Assembly: GCF_937138205.1 (NCBI RefSeq)
Contig: NZ_CAKZOT010000057.1
Location: forward strand, 1 to 64,000
Length of the DNA stretch: 64,000 bases
From: an uncultured Rhodospira sp.
GTDB lineage: Bacteria; Pseudomonadota; Alphaproteobacteria; Rhodospirillales; Rhodospirillaceae
Direction: 5' to 3'
Positions 1 to 8,861 of the stretch are shown in pieces; within the stretch, counting starts at the first letter, position 1; each line of letters opens with the position of its first letter. A program made the position numbers and the translations under genes. Below the pieces are notes generated by a model. The model was given only the letters and a program-made list of their open reading frames with translations, made no database searches and was not told where the DNA came from.

Positions 1-155
1 GCGATGTCGCGGTGGCCAAGCGCATCAATAATAGACGACATAATTCTGAGTTATCAGTGGAGTAGGTCTGCAAGATCATCACCGGGGCGATGTCATATGC
101 ATTGCCCAAGCCATATTTGGCTACAACGATATCATGTCTCCTGGCATGCGCAAAA

Positions 156-185
156 CAAAAAAACGAGCGGACCGTGGAAGTCCGG
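156..185 (-). terminator. Intrinsic terminator of hrpB
   Basis: Read on the minus strand, a short hairpin (CGGAC, 7-nt loop, GTCCG) is followed by CTCG and a run of seven T. It lies about 35 bases past the hrpB stop and fits a Rho-independent terminator. The remaining bases 1-155 are relatively AT-rich; I see no gene in them. Confidence 0.6.
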
Positions 186-217
186 ATCGCAGAAGTTCCG
201 GAAATCCTTACCACCCC

Positions 218-2707
218 CTACCCGTTCGTCCCCCGCGTCGCCGGCGCCGCCAGCGGGTCCTCGGGCCAGGGGTGCTTGGGGTAGCGGCCCTTCATCTCCT
301 TGCGCACCTCGGCCCAGGCGCCGCGCCAGAAACCGGGCAGGTCGCGGGTGATCTGCAGCGGCCGGCGCGCCGGCGACAGCAGCCGCAGCACCACCGGCAC
401 GCGGCCGCCGGCCAGGGTGGGGTGCGACTCGAGCCCGAACAGCTCCTGCACGCGCACGTCCAGCGCCGGTCCCTCCGGGTCGTCGTAGTCCAGCGCCAGC
501 CGCGATCCCGTCGGCACGGTCCAGTGGGTGGGGGCGCGGGCGTCCAACTCGCGGGCCTTGTCCCACGGCAGCAGGCTGGACAGCGCCGCCATCAGGTCCA
601 CGCGGTCCAGATGGGCGCGCCGCGTCATCCCCCCCACGAACGGCGCCAGCCACACCTCCAGCGACTCCAGCAGGGCGGCGTCCGACAGGTCAGGCCAGCC
701 GGCGCCGCCGTCGTCCCCGGGGCCGTCCACATGGCGCAGGAACATGACCCGCGCCCGCCAGCGTCGCACGCCCGGCGTCCAGGGCAGCGCGTCCAGGCCG
801 AGGCCGCGCACGCCCTCCAGCAGCGCCGCCGTGACGGCGTCCGGATCGGGATCGGGCAGCGGCGCGTCCTTGACCACCAACGCCCCCAGCATGACCCGGC
901 GACGGGCCAGCACCGCCTGCTCGCGCGGCGCCCAGGCAATGACGTCGCGGGTCTCCAGGGGTGCGATCCGGCCGGCCGTCACGTCGTCCGAGTCGAGCGG
1001 GGCGGCCAGCCGCACCCGCCCCTCGGCCCCGGCGCGGTCGGCGATGTCCGCCACCGCCAGCCAGTCGGCCGAGGCCAGCGGATCGGCCGCGTCCAGCACG
1101 ACGCCGCGCCCGCCGGACAGCACGAACCGCCCGCCGTCGCCCCGAGCGCGGCCGATGCGGTCGGGATAGGCCAGCGCCAGCAAGGCCCCCGCGTCGGTCT
1201 CGGCCGGCGGCCCGTCGTCGCCCTTGATCCCGGCCAGCCGGCGGACCTGGCGTCCTGCCTCCCTCACGCCGCGCACCGGGCCGGACCCGCCGGCGCGCAG
1301 CGCGTCGAGCCGGTGGCGCAGGTCCGCATCGCCGCGGCCGGCTGGGAGCACGTCGCGCTCCGACAACAGGGCGGCGATGTCGGCCGCCAGCCCGCCCAGG
1401 CCGCGCGCCCGCCCCTCGGCCACCATGTGCGCCAGCCGGGGGTGCAGCGGCAGCCGCGCCAGCGCCCGCCCGTGCGGGGTAGCGCTCCCGGCCGCGTCCA
1501 GCGCCCCCAGCGCGCGCAACACCTCCCGCCCCGCCGCCCAGGCGCCGGCCGGCGGCGGGTCCAGCCAGCGCAGCGCCGCCGGGTCGCTCACGCCCCAGAC
1601 GGCCAACTCCAGTGCCAGCGGCGCCAGATCGGCCTCGCTGATCTCGGGCGGGGTGAAGGGCACCAGGGCGCCGTGCGCCGCTTTCGGCCACAGCCGGTGG
1701 CACACGCCCGGTCCCAGCCGGCCGGCGCGGCCGGCGCGCTGGTCGGCCGACGCCTGGGAGATGCGCGCGGTCTCCAGCCGGGTCAGGCCGCTGCCCGGGT
1801 CGAACCGGGGCACGCGGGCGAGCCCCGCGTCCACCACCACCCGCACGCCCGCGATGGTCAGGCTGGTTTCGGCGATGGTGGTGGCCAGCACCACCTTGCG
1901 CTGGCCGGCGGGATCGGGGCGTAGCGCGGCGTCCTGGCGCTCGGCGGGCAGGCTGCCGTGCAGGGGCAGGACGGCCACCCCCGGCGGATCGCCCAGGGCC
2001 GCCGCGACACGGCTGATCTCGCGCATCCCCGGCAGGAAGACGAGCACGTCGCCCGCGTCCTCCGCCGCCAGCACGGCTCGCACCCGGTCGCGCACCGCCG
2101 TCGTCAGGCCGTCCAGGCCCGGCGCCGGCGCCGGGTGGTGATGCACGGTCACCGGATGCAGCCGGCCGGCGCTTTCGATCACCGGCGCGTCGCCCATCAG
2201 GGCGGCGATCGGCGCGGCGTCGAGCGTCGCCGACATCACCAGCAGGCGCAGGTCCGGGCGCAGGGCTTCCTGCGCGTCCAGGGCCAGGGCCAGCGCCAGG
2301 TCGCCATTCAGTGAGCGTTCGTGGACCTCATCGAGAATGACAGCGCCGACGCCCTCCAGCGTCGGATCCTCCTGGATCTGGCGGGTGAGAATGCCTTCGG
2401 TCACCACCTCGATGCGGGTGCGCGGCCCGACGGTGCTGTCCAGCCGGACGCGGTAGCCGACCGTGCCGCCGAGGGCCTCGCCCAGGGACTCGGCCATGAA
2501 ACGGGCGGCGGCGCGGGCGGCCACGCGGCGCGGCTCCAGCATGACGAGGCGCCGGCCGGCCAGCCACGGCGCGTCCAGCAGCGCCAGCGGCACCCGCGTC
2601 GTCTTGCCGGCGCCCGGCGGCGCCACGAGGACGGCGTTTGGTCCGTCGGCCAGGGCGGCCCGCAGGTCGGGTAGGGCGGCCTCAATGGGCAGGTCGCGAT
2701 GCGTCAT
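218..2707 (-). CDS. hrpB: ATP-dependent helicase HrpB (DEAH-box)
   Basis: This 829-residue protein is a DEAH/RHA-type superfamily 2 helicase of the HrpB family, a family with no settled cellular role. Motif I (GAGKTT) is near residue 35, motif II reads DEVH near 130, and motif III (SAT) near 160. A helicase C-terminal half with the QRAGRAGR motif follows near 325. The C-terminal third matches the HrpB-specific region, ending with PGFWRGAWAEVRKEMKGRYPKH, here split by its own recognisable WPEDP tail. The length is normal for the family. The gene is monocistronic, with a terminator just downstream. The ATG at 2707 starts directly ahead of the ATPase domain. Confidence 0.93.
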   Translation of the reverse strand: MTHRDLPIEAALPDLRAALADGPNAVLVAPPGAGKTTRVPLALLDAPWLAGRRLVMLEPRRVAARAAARFMAESLGEALGGTVGYRVRLDSTVGPRTRIEVVTEGILTRQIQEDPTLEGVGAVILDEVHERSLNGDLALALALDAQEALRPDLRLLVMSATLDAAPIAALMGDAPVIESAGRLHPVTVHHHPAPAPGLDGLTTAVRDRVRAVLAAEDAGDVLVFLPGMREISRVAAALGDPPGVAVLPLHGSLPAERQDAALRPDPAGQRKVVLATTIAETSLTIAGVRVVVDAGLARVPRFDPGSGLTRLETARISQASADQRAGRAGRLGPGVCHRLWPKAAHGALVPFTPPEISEADLAPLALELAVWGVSDPAALRWLDPPPAGAWAAGREVLRALGALDAAGSATPHGRALARLPLHPRLAHMVAEGRARGLGGLAADIAALLSERDVLPAGRGDADLRHRLDALRAGGSGPVRGVREAGRQVRRLAGIKGDDGPPAETDAGALLALAYPDRIGRARGDGGRFVLSGGRGVVLDAADPLASADWLAVADIADRAGAEGRVRLAAPLDSDDVTAGRIAPLETRDVIAWAPREQAVLARRRVMLGALVVKDAPLPDPDPDAVTAALLEGVRGLGLDALPWTPGVRRWRARVMFLRHVDGPGDDGGAGWPDLSDAALLESLEVWLAPFVGGMTRRAHLDRVDLMAALSSLLPWDKARELDARAPTHWTVPTGSRLALDYDDPEGPALDVRVQELFGLESHPTLAGGRVPVVLRLLSPARRPLQITRDLPGFWRGAWAEVRKEMKGRYPKHPWPEDPLAAPATRGTNG

Positions 2708-2780
2708 CGCCGGGTGCGCCGGTCACGGGCAAACGCTCGAGGCTCGGCGGCCCGGCGGTGGGAGGCCGGCGGCGACGCGG

Positions 2781-3194
2781 TCACGCCCAGTCGGGCGCGT
2801 CCTCCTCGACCGGAAAGCCCTCCAGCATTTCCCGCGCCCATGCGCATTCCTCGATGGCCGAGAATTCGCGCAGCGCCACCTGCAGTTCCAGAGTGTCGAC
2901 GAAGCCGCTGTTGAGCAGGGTGCCGAACACCTGCGTCGGGGTCATGCCGCCCGGATCGACCCAGTCCTCGTCGGTGGTGCCGAGGTGGCCGGCCCAGTGC
3001 TTGCGCCAGGCGATGTAACGGTCCCATGTGTCGCGGTCTTCCTCCGTGCCGGGCGCGACCAGGGCCACCTCGACATCGCGCACCAGGAAATTGTCGGCGC
3101 GGTTCCACAGGATCTCCACGTGTTTGCTGGGATAGCGGCCGGACGCGCCCAGGTACGCCGGATCGAAAGCCGGATTTTCGTTTTGACGTCGCAT
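2781..3194 (-). CDS. Hypothetical protein, 137 aa
   Basis: I do not recognise this small soluble protein. It is acidic toward the C-terminus, rich in Trp and Asp, and has no signal peptide or membrane segment. The start at 3194 is chosen because an AGGAGAGGAT ribosome-binding site sits just upstream; the longer open frame to 3287 has no such site. It lies divergently from nth, with about 170 bases between the two starts that must hold both promoters. Coding-like GC3 and the good ribosome-binding site make it likely to be real. Confidence 0.7.
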   Translation of the reverse strand: MRRQNENPAFDPAYLGASGRYPSKHVEILWNRADNFLVRDVEVALVAPGTEEDRDTWDRYIAWRKHWAGHLGTTDEDWVDPGGMTPTQVFGTLLNSGFVDTLELQVALREFSAIEECAWAREMLEGFPVEEDAPDWA

Positions 3195-3368
3195 CGATCC
3201 TCTCCTGCGCCCGGACGGCGGCCCGGGCGTGATTACCGAAACACCGCCCACCGTGCGTCGGGGCGACGGTGGGCCAAAGCGGCACAAGGATGGGGCGGCG
3301 CCGGCCCCTCGTCAACGTCCCGGCGCGCCGCTTTGCGTCGGCCGGCCGGCGGTGTAGGCTGCGCGGCC

Positions 3369-4079
3369 ATGAGCCCGATCGAGAACGCGCCACCACCCTC
3401 GCCCGAAACGCCGCCGCCCTCGGCGCCGCCGCTGCCGCCCGAGGCCGTCGAGGCGCTGTACGCCCGCCTGGCCGCCGCGTTGCCGGAGCCGCGCAGCGAG
3501 TTGGACTACATCAATCCATACACTCTGCTGGTGGCCGTGGTGCTGTCGGCCCAGGCCACCGACAAGGGGGTGAACAAGGCCACCGCCGCCCTGTTCCCGG
3601 TGGCCGACACGCCCGACAAGATGCTCGCCCTGGGCGAGGACGGGCTGAAGGCGCACATCCGCACCATCGGCCTGTTCAACTCCAAGGCCAAGAACGTCAT
3701 CGCCTTGTCAAAGGCCCTGGTCGAGCAGCACGGCGGGCAGGTGCCGGCCGACCGCGACGCGCTGGAGGCGCTGCCCGGGGTGGGGCGCAAGACCGCCAAC
3801 GTGGTGCTGAACGTCGCCTTCGGGATGCCGACCATCGCGGTCGACACGCACATCTTCCGCGTCGCCAACCGCACCGGGCTGGCGCCGGGCCGGACCGTGG
3901 GCGCGGTCGAGGACGCGTTGGAGGGGGTCACGCCCGACGCTTACCGCCGCCACGCCCACCACTGGCTGATCCTGCACGGCCGCTATGTGTGCAAGGCGCG
4001 CAAGCCGGGCTGTGCGGGGTGCGGGATCGCCGACCTGTGCGGCTGGCCCGACAAGCCGGTGGCGGCCGGCGCGCCGTGA
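3369..4079 (+). CDS. nth: Endonuclease III (DNA glycosylase/AP lyase)
   Basis: This 236-residue protein is the base-excision repair glycosylase that removes oxidised pyrimidines and nicks the abasic site. It has the helix-hairpin-helix LPGVGRKTANVVL, whose lysine is the Schiff-base nucleophile, followed by VDTHIFRVANR with the catalytic Asp. The C-terminal [4Fe-4S] cluster has four cysteines in C-x6-C-x2-C-x5-C spacing. A Pro-rich N-terminal extension of about 25 residues precedes the conserved core, so a shorter start cannot be excluded. It is divergent from the hypothetical gene at 2781. Confidence 0.95.
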   Translation: MSPIENAPPPSPETPPPSAPPLPPEAVEALYARLAAALPEPRSELDYINPYTLLVAVVLSAQATDKGVNKATAALFPVADTPDKMLALGEDGLKAHIRTIGLFNSKAKNVIALSKALVEQHGGQVPADRDALEALPGVGRKTANVVLNVAFGMPTIAVDTHIFRVANRTGLAPGRTVGAVEDALEGVTPDAYRRHAHHWLILHGRYVCKARKPGCAGCGIADLCGWPDKPVAAGAP

Positions 4080-4121
4080 CGGTGGGCCGTGTGGGACGGT
4101 CAATTCCCGGCGCCGTCGGCC

Positions 4122-5375
4122 CTACTGCTCCGTCCGGATCTTGCCCTCGCGGTCGATCTCGAAGCCCGGCCGGACGCCCTCGGCGCCCAGCGACCCGGGC
4201 GGCGGACCCCACGGCATTCGCGGCAGCGCCATCACCTTCACGGGGCCGGCCCACAGGGCCTGAGCGCGCACCACCAGGGGCACCTCCAGACGCGGGATCC
4301 CGTCCGGCCCGGGACGCGCCATGCCGCCCAGCAGGACCTTGGCCATCGTCGCGTCGCGCCCGCGCAAGACGCGTTGGTCGTGCAACGAGTCGATCGCCGC
4401 CGTGAACCCCTCGATGCGCGCGTTCAGGGCGCCTTCCGGCTGCAACGCCACGTCCAGGCCGAGCCATCCCGCCGCCTGCAGCCGCAACGGCGGCCACACG
4501 ACCGACAGCTGGTCGAGACGCACCCGACCGTCCTGCTTGCGCCACGCGGCCAGGGCTTGGTCCAGCGAGCGGTCGTGGGGGATCGGCCCCAGGGCCACGG
4601 CCTCGACGCGCACCTCCTCGATCACCGATCCCAACGGAACGCCGGCGTCCGGGGCGAGCGAAAGGTTGCGCAGTGTTAGCGACACCTCTTCCGTCACATC
4701 ACGCGGTCCCGGGTCCCAGAGCGGCGAATGCGCATAGTCGAACGCCAGGCGCTCCAGCGTCGAGACGCCGCCGGCGCTGGCGGACTCGACCCGCAGGTTC
4801 GAGACGTCGGCGGTCAGCTCTTGCACGACGCCACTGCCCCGAACAGCCACGTCGATGGCCGCTTCGTCGGCGCGCGCGAACAGGGTTCGCGAAACCGGGC
4901 CGCCTGGAAGGGTGATCCGGTGCGGCGCGCTGTCCAGTTCGATGCGGGTGACGCGCGGCTGCATCGGCGAGACCGACAGGACGACTTGATCGGTGCGCCA
5001 CGTCCAGCCGCCGCGCGCCGGGTCGGCCACGGCCGAGACCTCGCTCAGGATGGCCTTGATGCGCAGGGGAAACCCCTCCAGCTTCGCCGGGCCGTGCGTG
5101 ATGGTCAGGCCCTGGGCGCTTTGGGCGGCGATGGTGGCGGCGATCGCCTGCCGGAACGTCATGCCGACGAACGCCCAGTAGCCGATGTACCCCAGGGCCA
5201 GCAGGGCGGCCAGCACCAGCCACCCCACGGCCGATGGCATCCGCAGGCGCGCCCGCCTCTTGCGGGGGCGGCTCGCGCCTGCCTTCTTCTTCTGCGGGCG
5301 GGCGGATGGCGCGGCGTCGTCCTGTGACGTCTCGGATGTGTTCGCGGCGGGTTTGCGAGACGGAGCACGGGCCAT
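4122..5375 (-). CDS. DUF2125 domain-containing membrane-anchored protein
   Basis: This 417-residue protein matches the DUF2125 family, which is typical of alphaproteobacteria and has no known function. A basic, Lys/Arg-rich N-terminus of about 60 residues leads into one transmembrane helix (WLVLAALLALGYIGYWAF). A beta-rich periplasmic domain follows, so the topology is inner-membrane anchor with periplasmic body. I chose the start at 5375 (MARAPSRK) because the 25 residues above it fall in the palindromic repeat at 5411-5451 and look non-coding. It is convergent with nth. Confidence 0.8.
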   Translation of the reverse strand: MARAPSRKPAANTSETSQDDAAPSARPQKKKAGASRPRKRRARLRMPSAVGWLVLAALLALGYIGYWAFVGMTFRQAIAATIAAQSAQGLTITHGPAKLEGFPLRIKAILSEVSAVADPARGGWTWRTDQVVLSVSPMQPRVTRIELDSAPHRITLPGGPVSRTLFARADEAAIDVAVRGSGVVQELTADVSNLRVESASAGGVSTLERLAFDYAHSPLWDPGPRDVTEEVSLTLRNLSLAPDAGVPLGSVIEEVRVEAVALGPIPHDRSLDQALAAWRKQDGRVRLDQLSVVWPPLRLQAAGWLGLDVALQPEGALNARIEGFTAAIDSLHDQRVLRGRDATMAKVLLGGMARPGPDGIPRLEVPLVVRAQALWAGPVKVMALPRMPWGPPPGSLGAEGVRPGFEIDREGKIRTEQ

Positions 5376-5410
5376 GGCGGAACCTCGGAACCAAGGGACA
5401 CAGGGCGGAT

Positions 5411-5451
5411 CGTGAACAATCTGAATCACCTCGTGTTTCAGATTGTTCACG
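5411..5451. repeat. Perfect 15-bp inverted repeat in a nested palindromic element
   Basis: CGTGAACAATCTGAA (5411-5425) and its exact complement (5437-5451) flank an 11-nt loop. A second hairpin (GCCCTAA / TTAGGGC) follows at 5459-5481. The 14-bp string AGGGCGGATCGTGA occurs at both ends of the structure (5402-5415 and 5477-5490). This arrangement looks like a REP/MITE-type interspersed repeat. It could also act as a terminator or operator between the divergent DUF2125 gene and chaC. Confidence 0.6.
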
Positions 5452-5621
5452 TGAATCTGCCCTAAACCAAACAGTTAGGGCGGATCGTGACACCCCGGGA
5501 CCATGCCACGCGACAGGTTAAACTATAGACAAAGCCACCCCCGCCGCGCCACCGTCCGCCTGCACGGTCACGGGACCGACATGAATCGGCCGCCGCCAAC
5601 GGGGAGCAAGGAGGGGACTCC

Positions 5622-6236
5622 ATGGACGAAGACGGGCCAGCGCCGACACCGCCAGACCCGGACCGCCGGACGGGTCCGCCGTCGTGGGGCCATGAGCCGG
5701 AGCCCGGCGAGCGCTGGGTGTTCGGGTACGGCTCGCTGATGTGGCATCCCGGTTTCCCGCACCGCGATCGCCGGCCGGCACTGGTGCGCGGCTATCACCG
5801 CGACATGTGCATTCTTTCGCTGCGCTATCGCGGCACGCCGGACCAGCCGGGCCTGGTGCTGGGCCTGCGCGGGCGCGGATCGTGCCGGGGCATCGCCTAT
5901 TGCGTGGCGCCGGAGGACTGGCCCGACGTGCGGGCCTATCTGCACGAGCGCGAGATGATCACCTATGCCTACATTCCCCGCCGGGTCCCGGTCACGCTGG
6001 ACGACGGCCGGCGCCTGTTGTGCCACACCTTCGTCGCCGATCCCGCCCACCGCCAGTATGCCGGACACTTGCCGCAGACCGAACGCATCCGCCTGATCCG
6101 CCAGGGCATCGGCCCGCGCGGCACGTCCCGGGACTACCTCGCCAACGCGGTCGCGCACCTTGACGACCTGGGGATTCGCGACGGCCACCTGCACGACCTG
6201 CTGGATCGGGTCGACGGGGCTCCCCCTAAATCATAA
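5622..6236 (+). CDS. chaC: Gamma-glutamylcyclotransferase, ChaC family
   Basis: This 204-residue protein is a ChaC-type gamma-glutamylcyclotransferase. The family cleaves the gamma-glutamyl bond of glutathione to give 5-oxoproline and Cys-Gly in the cytosol. The substrate-loop motif YGSLMW starts near residue 36, followed by the conserved RGYHRD and RGRGSCRGIAY segments. The start has a strong ribosome-binding site (AGGAGGGGACTCC). Its last 11 bases overlap tail-to-tail with the convergent BASS transporter gene. Confidence 0.9.
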   Translation: MDEDGPAPTPPDPDRRTGPPSWGHEPEPGERWVFGYGSLMWHPGFPHRDRRPALVRGYHRDMCILSLRYRGTPDQPGLVLGLRGRGSCRGIAYCVAPEDWPDVRAYLHEREMITYAYIPRRVPVTLDDGRRLLCHTFVADPAHRQYAGHLPQTERIRLIRQGIGPRGTSRDYLANAVAHLDDLGIRDGHLHDLLDRVDGAPPKS

Positions 6237-7110
6237 GCCCCGCCCGGACCCGGCGCCGCGCCACGGCGCGCGACCAGGCGATCAGCGCGGCGGCGCTCAG
6301 GTTCATCATCAGCGCGTACAGGATCGCCGGCACCACCATCTCCGGCAGTCCCAGCAGCGTGGTGGCGATGAAGATGGCCAGCGCCACGTTCTGCAACCCG
6401 CCCTCCATGGCGATGGCCACGGTGTCGGCCAGATCCAGCCGCAACAGGCGCGCGCTGATCAGACCCAGCGCCATGGTGCCGACGTTCAGCGCCAGCACGT
6501 ACGGTCCGATATCCAGGAAATGGGCCACCATCGTCTCGCGCTGGCCGACGAAAGCGCCGATCACGATGACCGCGAAAATGCCCGTGGCCAAGCCACGGCA
6601 GGACGGGCGCACCGCCTCGCTGGTCTGCGGGAAGAGATGGTTGAGCAGCATCCCCAGGGCAATCGGTACGCCGGTCACGCCGAACACGCCGCCCAGGATC
6701 TGACCGAGCGGGAGCGCCACGGCCTCCGCCTCGCCCAGCAGCAGCCCCTGGCTCAGGCCCAGGATGAGCGGCACGCTGATGATCCCGACCAGACTGGAAA
6801 TGGCGGTCATGGACACCGACAGAGCCGCGCTGCCGCCACCCAGCACCGTCAGCAGGTTCGAGGTGATGCCGCCCGGGCAGGCGGCCAGCGCCATGATGCC
6901 CAGCGCGAACACGGCCGTATAGGTCGGCTCGTTAGCGTACAGCAGCACCAAGCCGGCGCCGACCAGCGGCAGCAGAACGAGCTGGTTGATCAGTCCGGCA
7001 CCCAGCGCCAGAGGCTGCCGGATGACGCGCGTGAAGTCGTTCACGCGCAGCCCCAGGCCGATCGAGAACATGATGAATCCCAGCCCCAGCGGCAGCAGGA
7101 TCTCAATCAT
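6226..7110 (-). CDS. Bile acid:sodium symporter (BASS) family transporter
   Basis: This 294-residue, very hydrophobic protein has eight to ten predicted membrane helices. It belongs to the BASS/SBF family of sodium-coupled organic-anion carriers. The two family signatures that line the sodium and substrate sites are present: ACPGGITSNLLT near residue 85 and EGGLQNVALAI near 235. The substrate cannot be deduced; family members carry bile acids, pyruvate, pantoate or other organic acids. The ATG at 7110 has a GAGGGAGGG ribosome-binding site. The 3' end overlaps chaC by 11 bases. Confidence 0.9.
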   Translation of the reverse strand: MIEILLPLGLGFIMFSIGLGLRVNDFTRVIRQPLALGAGLINQLVLLPLVGAGLVLLYANEPTYTAVFALGIMALAACPGGITSNLLTVLGGGSAALSVSMTAISSLVGIISVPLILGLSQGLLLGEAEAVALPLGQILGGVFGVTGVPIALGMLLNHLFPQTSEAVRPSCRGLATGIFAVIVIGAFVGQRETMVAHFLDIGPYVLALNVGTMALGLISARLLRLDLADTVAIAMEGGLQNVALAIFIATTLLGLPEMVVPAILYALMMNLSAAALIAWSRAVARRRVRAGLMI

Positions 7111-7149
7111 CGCGGACGTCCCTCCCTCTCGATCGGCGGCCCGCCCGCC

Positions 7150-8085
7150 TTAGAAGGCCAGCAGCCCGATCGAACTCGTCAGCACGATGGCCACCTGCAC
7201 CCGTCCGGTCCGGGCCAGGGCCGCGTTGTAGTCGGCCGAGGACTCGGCGTCCCGCAAGCCGCGCCACACCCTCCAGACCAGGGGGAGGCAAACCAGGCCG
7301 AGCAGGGCGCCGGTGAAGGCGGGGGCCAGCAGCGCCAGCCCGCCCAGCCCCAACAGGGCCGCCCCGAGCAACAGGCCGTGCAGGTCCACGGCGCGCGCCC
7401 GGCCGATCAGGATGGCCAGGGTGCGCCGCCCGGCGCGGGCATCGCTCACCCGGTCGCGCGTGTTGTTGACCACCAGGACCGCCGCCGCTGGCAGCCCCAC
7501 GATCAGCCCCATCACGACCGCGGGCCAGCCGACGGTGCCCGTGTGCAGATACACCACCCCGCCGACGGCGATAAGGCCGAAGAACAGGATCACCAGCAGC
7601 TCGCCCCACGGCCCGCGCGAGATCGGCCACGGTCCGGCCGAATAGGCATACCCGGCCAGGACCGACACCAGCCCGATGGCGGCGATCGGCCAGCCGCCCA
7701 GCACCACCAGCCACGCACCGCACAGGACCGAGACGGCAAACGCCAAGTGCGCCGCCCGCATGACCTGCCCGGCGGTCATCCAGCCGCGCTCGGTCACCCG
7801 CACCGGCCCCAGCCGGCTGTCGTCGTCGGTGTGGTTGAGGGTATCGGCGGCATCGTTGTGCAGATTGGTGCCGATCTGGATGGCCAGCGCCGACAACGCC
7901 GCCGCCAGGAACACATCAAGCCGGGCAACGCCGCTCGCCACCCAGGCCAGCACCGTCCCGGCCACCACCGGCGACAGGGACAGCGGCAGGGTGTGCGGCC
8001 GGATGGCGTGCCAGACCACCACCGGCCAGGACGGACGAGCGGCGGCTGGGGCGTCGCCAATCTCGGGCGGGGGCCGGTCGCTCAC
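7150..8085 (-). CDS. menA: 1,4-dihydroxy-2-naphthoate polyprenyltransferase (MenA)
   Basis: This 311-residue UbiA-superfamily membrane protein most resembles MenA, which attaches the polyprenyl tail to 1,4-dihydroxy-2-naphthoate in menaquinone synthesis. The Mg-pyrophosphate site is seen as NLHNDAADTLNHTDDD near residue 65, followed by RLGPVRVT. The second Asp-rich site is NNTRDRVSDARAGRRT near residue 195. About eight membrane helices follow. The GTG start at 8085 overlaps the ubiE stop (GTGA), showing translational coupling. It is the last gene of coq10-ubiE-menA. A generic UbiA-family prenyltransferase is the main alternative. Confidence 0.85.
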   Translation of the reverse strand: MSDRPPPEIGDAPAAARPSWPVVVWHAIRPHTLPLSLSPVVAGTVLAWVASGVARLDVFLAAALSALAIQIGTNLHNDAADTLNHTDDDSRLGPVRVTERGWMTAGQVMRAAHLAFAVSVLCGAWLVVLGGWPIAAIGLVSVLAGYAYSAGPWPISRGPWGELLVILFFGLIAVGGVVYLHTGTVGWPAVVMGLIVGLPAAAVLVVNNTRDRVSDARAGRRTLAILIGRARAVDLHGLLLGAALLGLGGLALLAPAFTGALLGLVCLPLVWRVWRGLRDAESSADYNAALARTGRVQVAIVLTSSIGLLAF

Positions 8086-8861
8086 GACGCCTCCACCGAC
8101 CGCGTGCCACCGTGGATGGCGGCGATGCCGAAAAAGAGGTTGCGATAGGACACGTCGACAAATCCCGCGCGCTGCATCCAGGCGACCAGGGTCGTCTGGT
8201 CGGGGAAGGCGCGAATCGAGTCCACGAGATAGCGATAGGCCTCCGGCTGGCCGGACACCGCCGCGCCCAGGCGCGGAATCCCGTGCGTCTGCCAAAGCCC
8301 GTAAGCCGGCGCGATCAGCGGCGCCGGGCGCGAGAATTCCAGGCACAGCATCCGGCCGCCGGGCGCCAGCACGCGCGCCATCTCGGCCAGCGCCCGCTCC
8401 CGGTCGAGGACGTTGCGCAGCCCGAAGCCGATGGTCACCAGATCAAAGGTCCCGTCCGCGAACGGCAGGGACTCGGCATCGCCTCCGACCCATCGCATAC
8501 GCGGCCCGGCGCGGCGGTCCCGGCCCTTGGCCATCATCCCTTCCGAGGGGTCGCAGACGACCACGGCCCACCCACCGGCGGCCAACTGGGCGGCGATGTC
8601 CCCAGTGCCGCCGGCCAGGTCGAGCGCCAAGCCGCGCCCGCGCGGACGCCCGGCCATGCGCCGCAGGCGGCGCTTCCACAGGCGGTGGACGCCGCCGCTC
8701 ATCAGGTCGTTGAGCAGGTCATAGCGGGGCGCGACCACGTCGAACATGGCGCGGATGCGGCGGGGCTCCTGAGGATGGTCCTCGGCCGCGCGTCGGGACG
8801 GCGCCTGGTGAGCGTCCGCCGCCGGCGCGCCGTCGACGGGAGGGGGCCCGGATGCGGTCAA
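8082..8861 (-). CDS. ubiE: Demethylmenaquinone/ubiquinone methyltransferase UbiE
   Basis: This 259-residue protein is the SAM-dependent C-methyltransferase used in both menaquinone and ubiquinone synthesis. The SAM-binding motif I reads LDLAGGTGD near residue 80. The family signature FGLRNVLDRERALAEMARVLAPGG and the C-terminal NLFFGIAAIHGG are present. The N-terminal 30 residues are a poorly conserved Pro/Ala-rich extension. The TTG start at 8861 overlaps the coq10 stop as TTGA, matching the coupling to menA downstream. A more internal start is possible, because conservation begins near residue 38. Confidence 0.9.
   Translation of the reverse strand: MTASGPPPVDGAPAADAHQAPSRRAAEDHPQEPRRIRAMFDVVAPRYDLLNDLMSGGVHRLWKRRLRRMAGRPRGRGLALDLAGGTGDIAAQLAAGGWAVVVCDPSEGMMAKGRDRRAGPRMRWVGGDAESLPFADGTFDLVTIGFGLRNVLDRERALAEMARVLAPGGRMLCLEFSRPAPLIAPAYGLWQTHGIPRLGAAVSGQPEAYRYLVDSIRAFPDQTTLVAWMQRAGFVDVSYRNLFFGIAAIHGGTRSVEAS

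Noticed and set aside
134-1924. Long plus-strand open frame of about 600 codons opposite hrpB
   Set aside because: It is the antisense shadow of hrpB in GC-rich DNA; its Arg/Gln/His/Pro-rich translation matches nothing and hrpB has full helicase motifs.
6160-8148. Plus-strand frame of 662 codons over the BASS and menA genes
   Set aside because: Gln/His/Arg-rich antisense translation without a family match; both minus-strand genes carry clear motifs.
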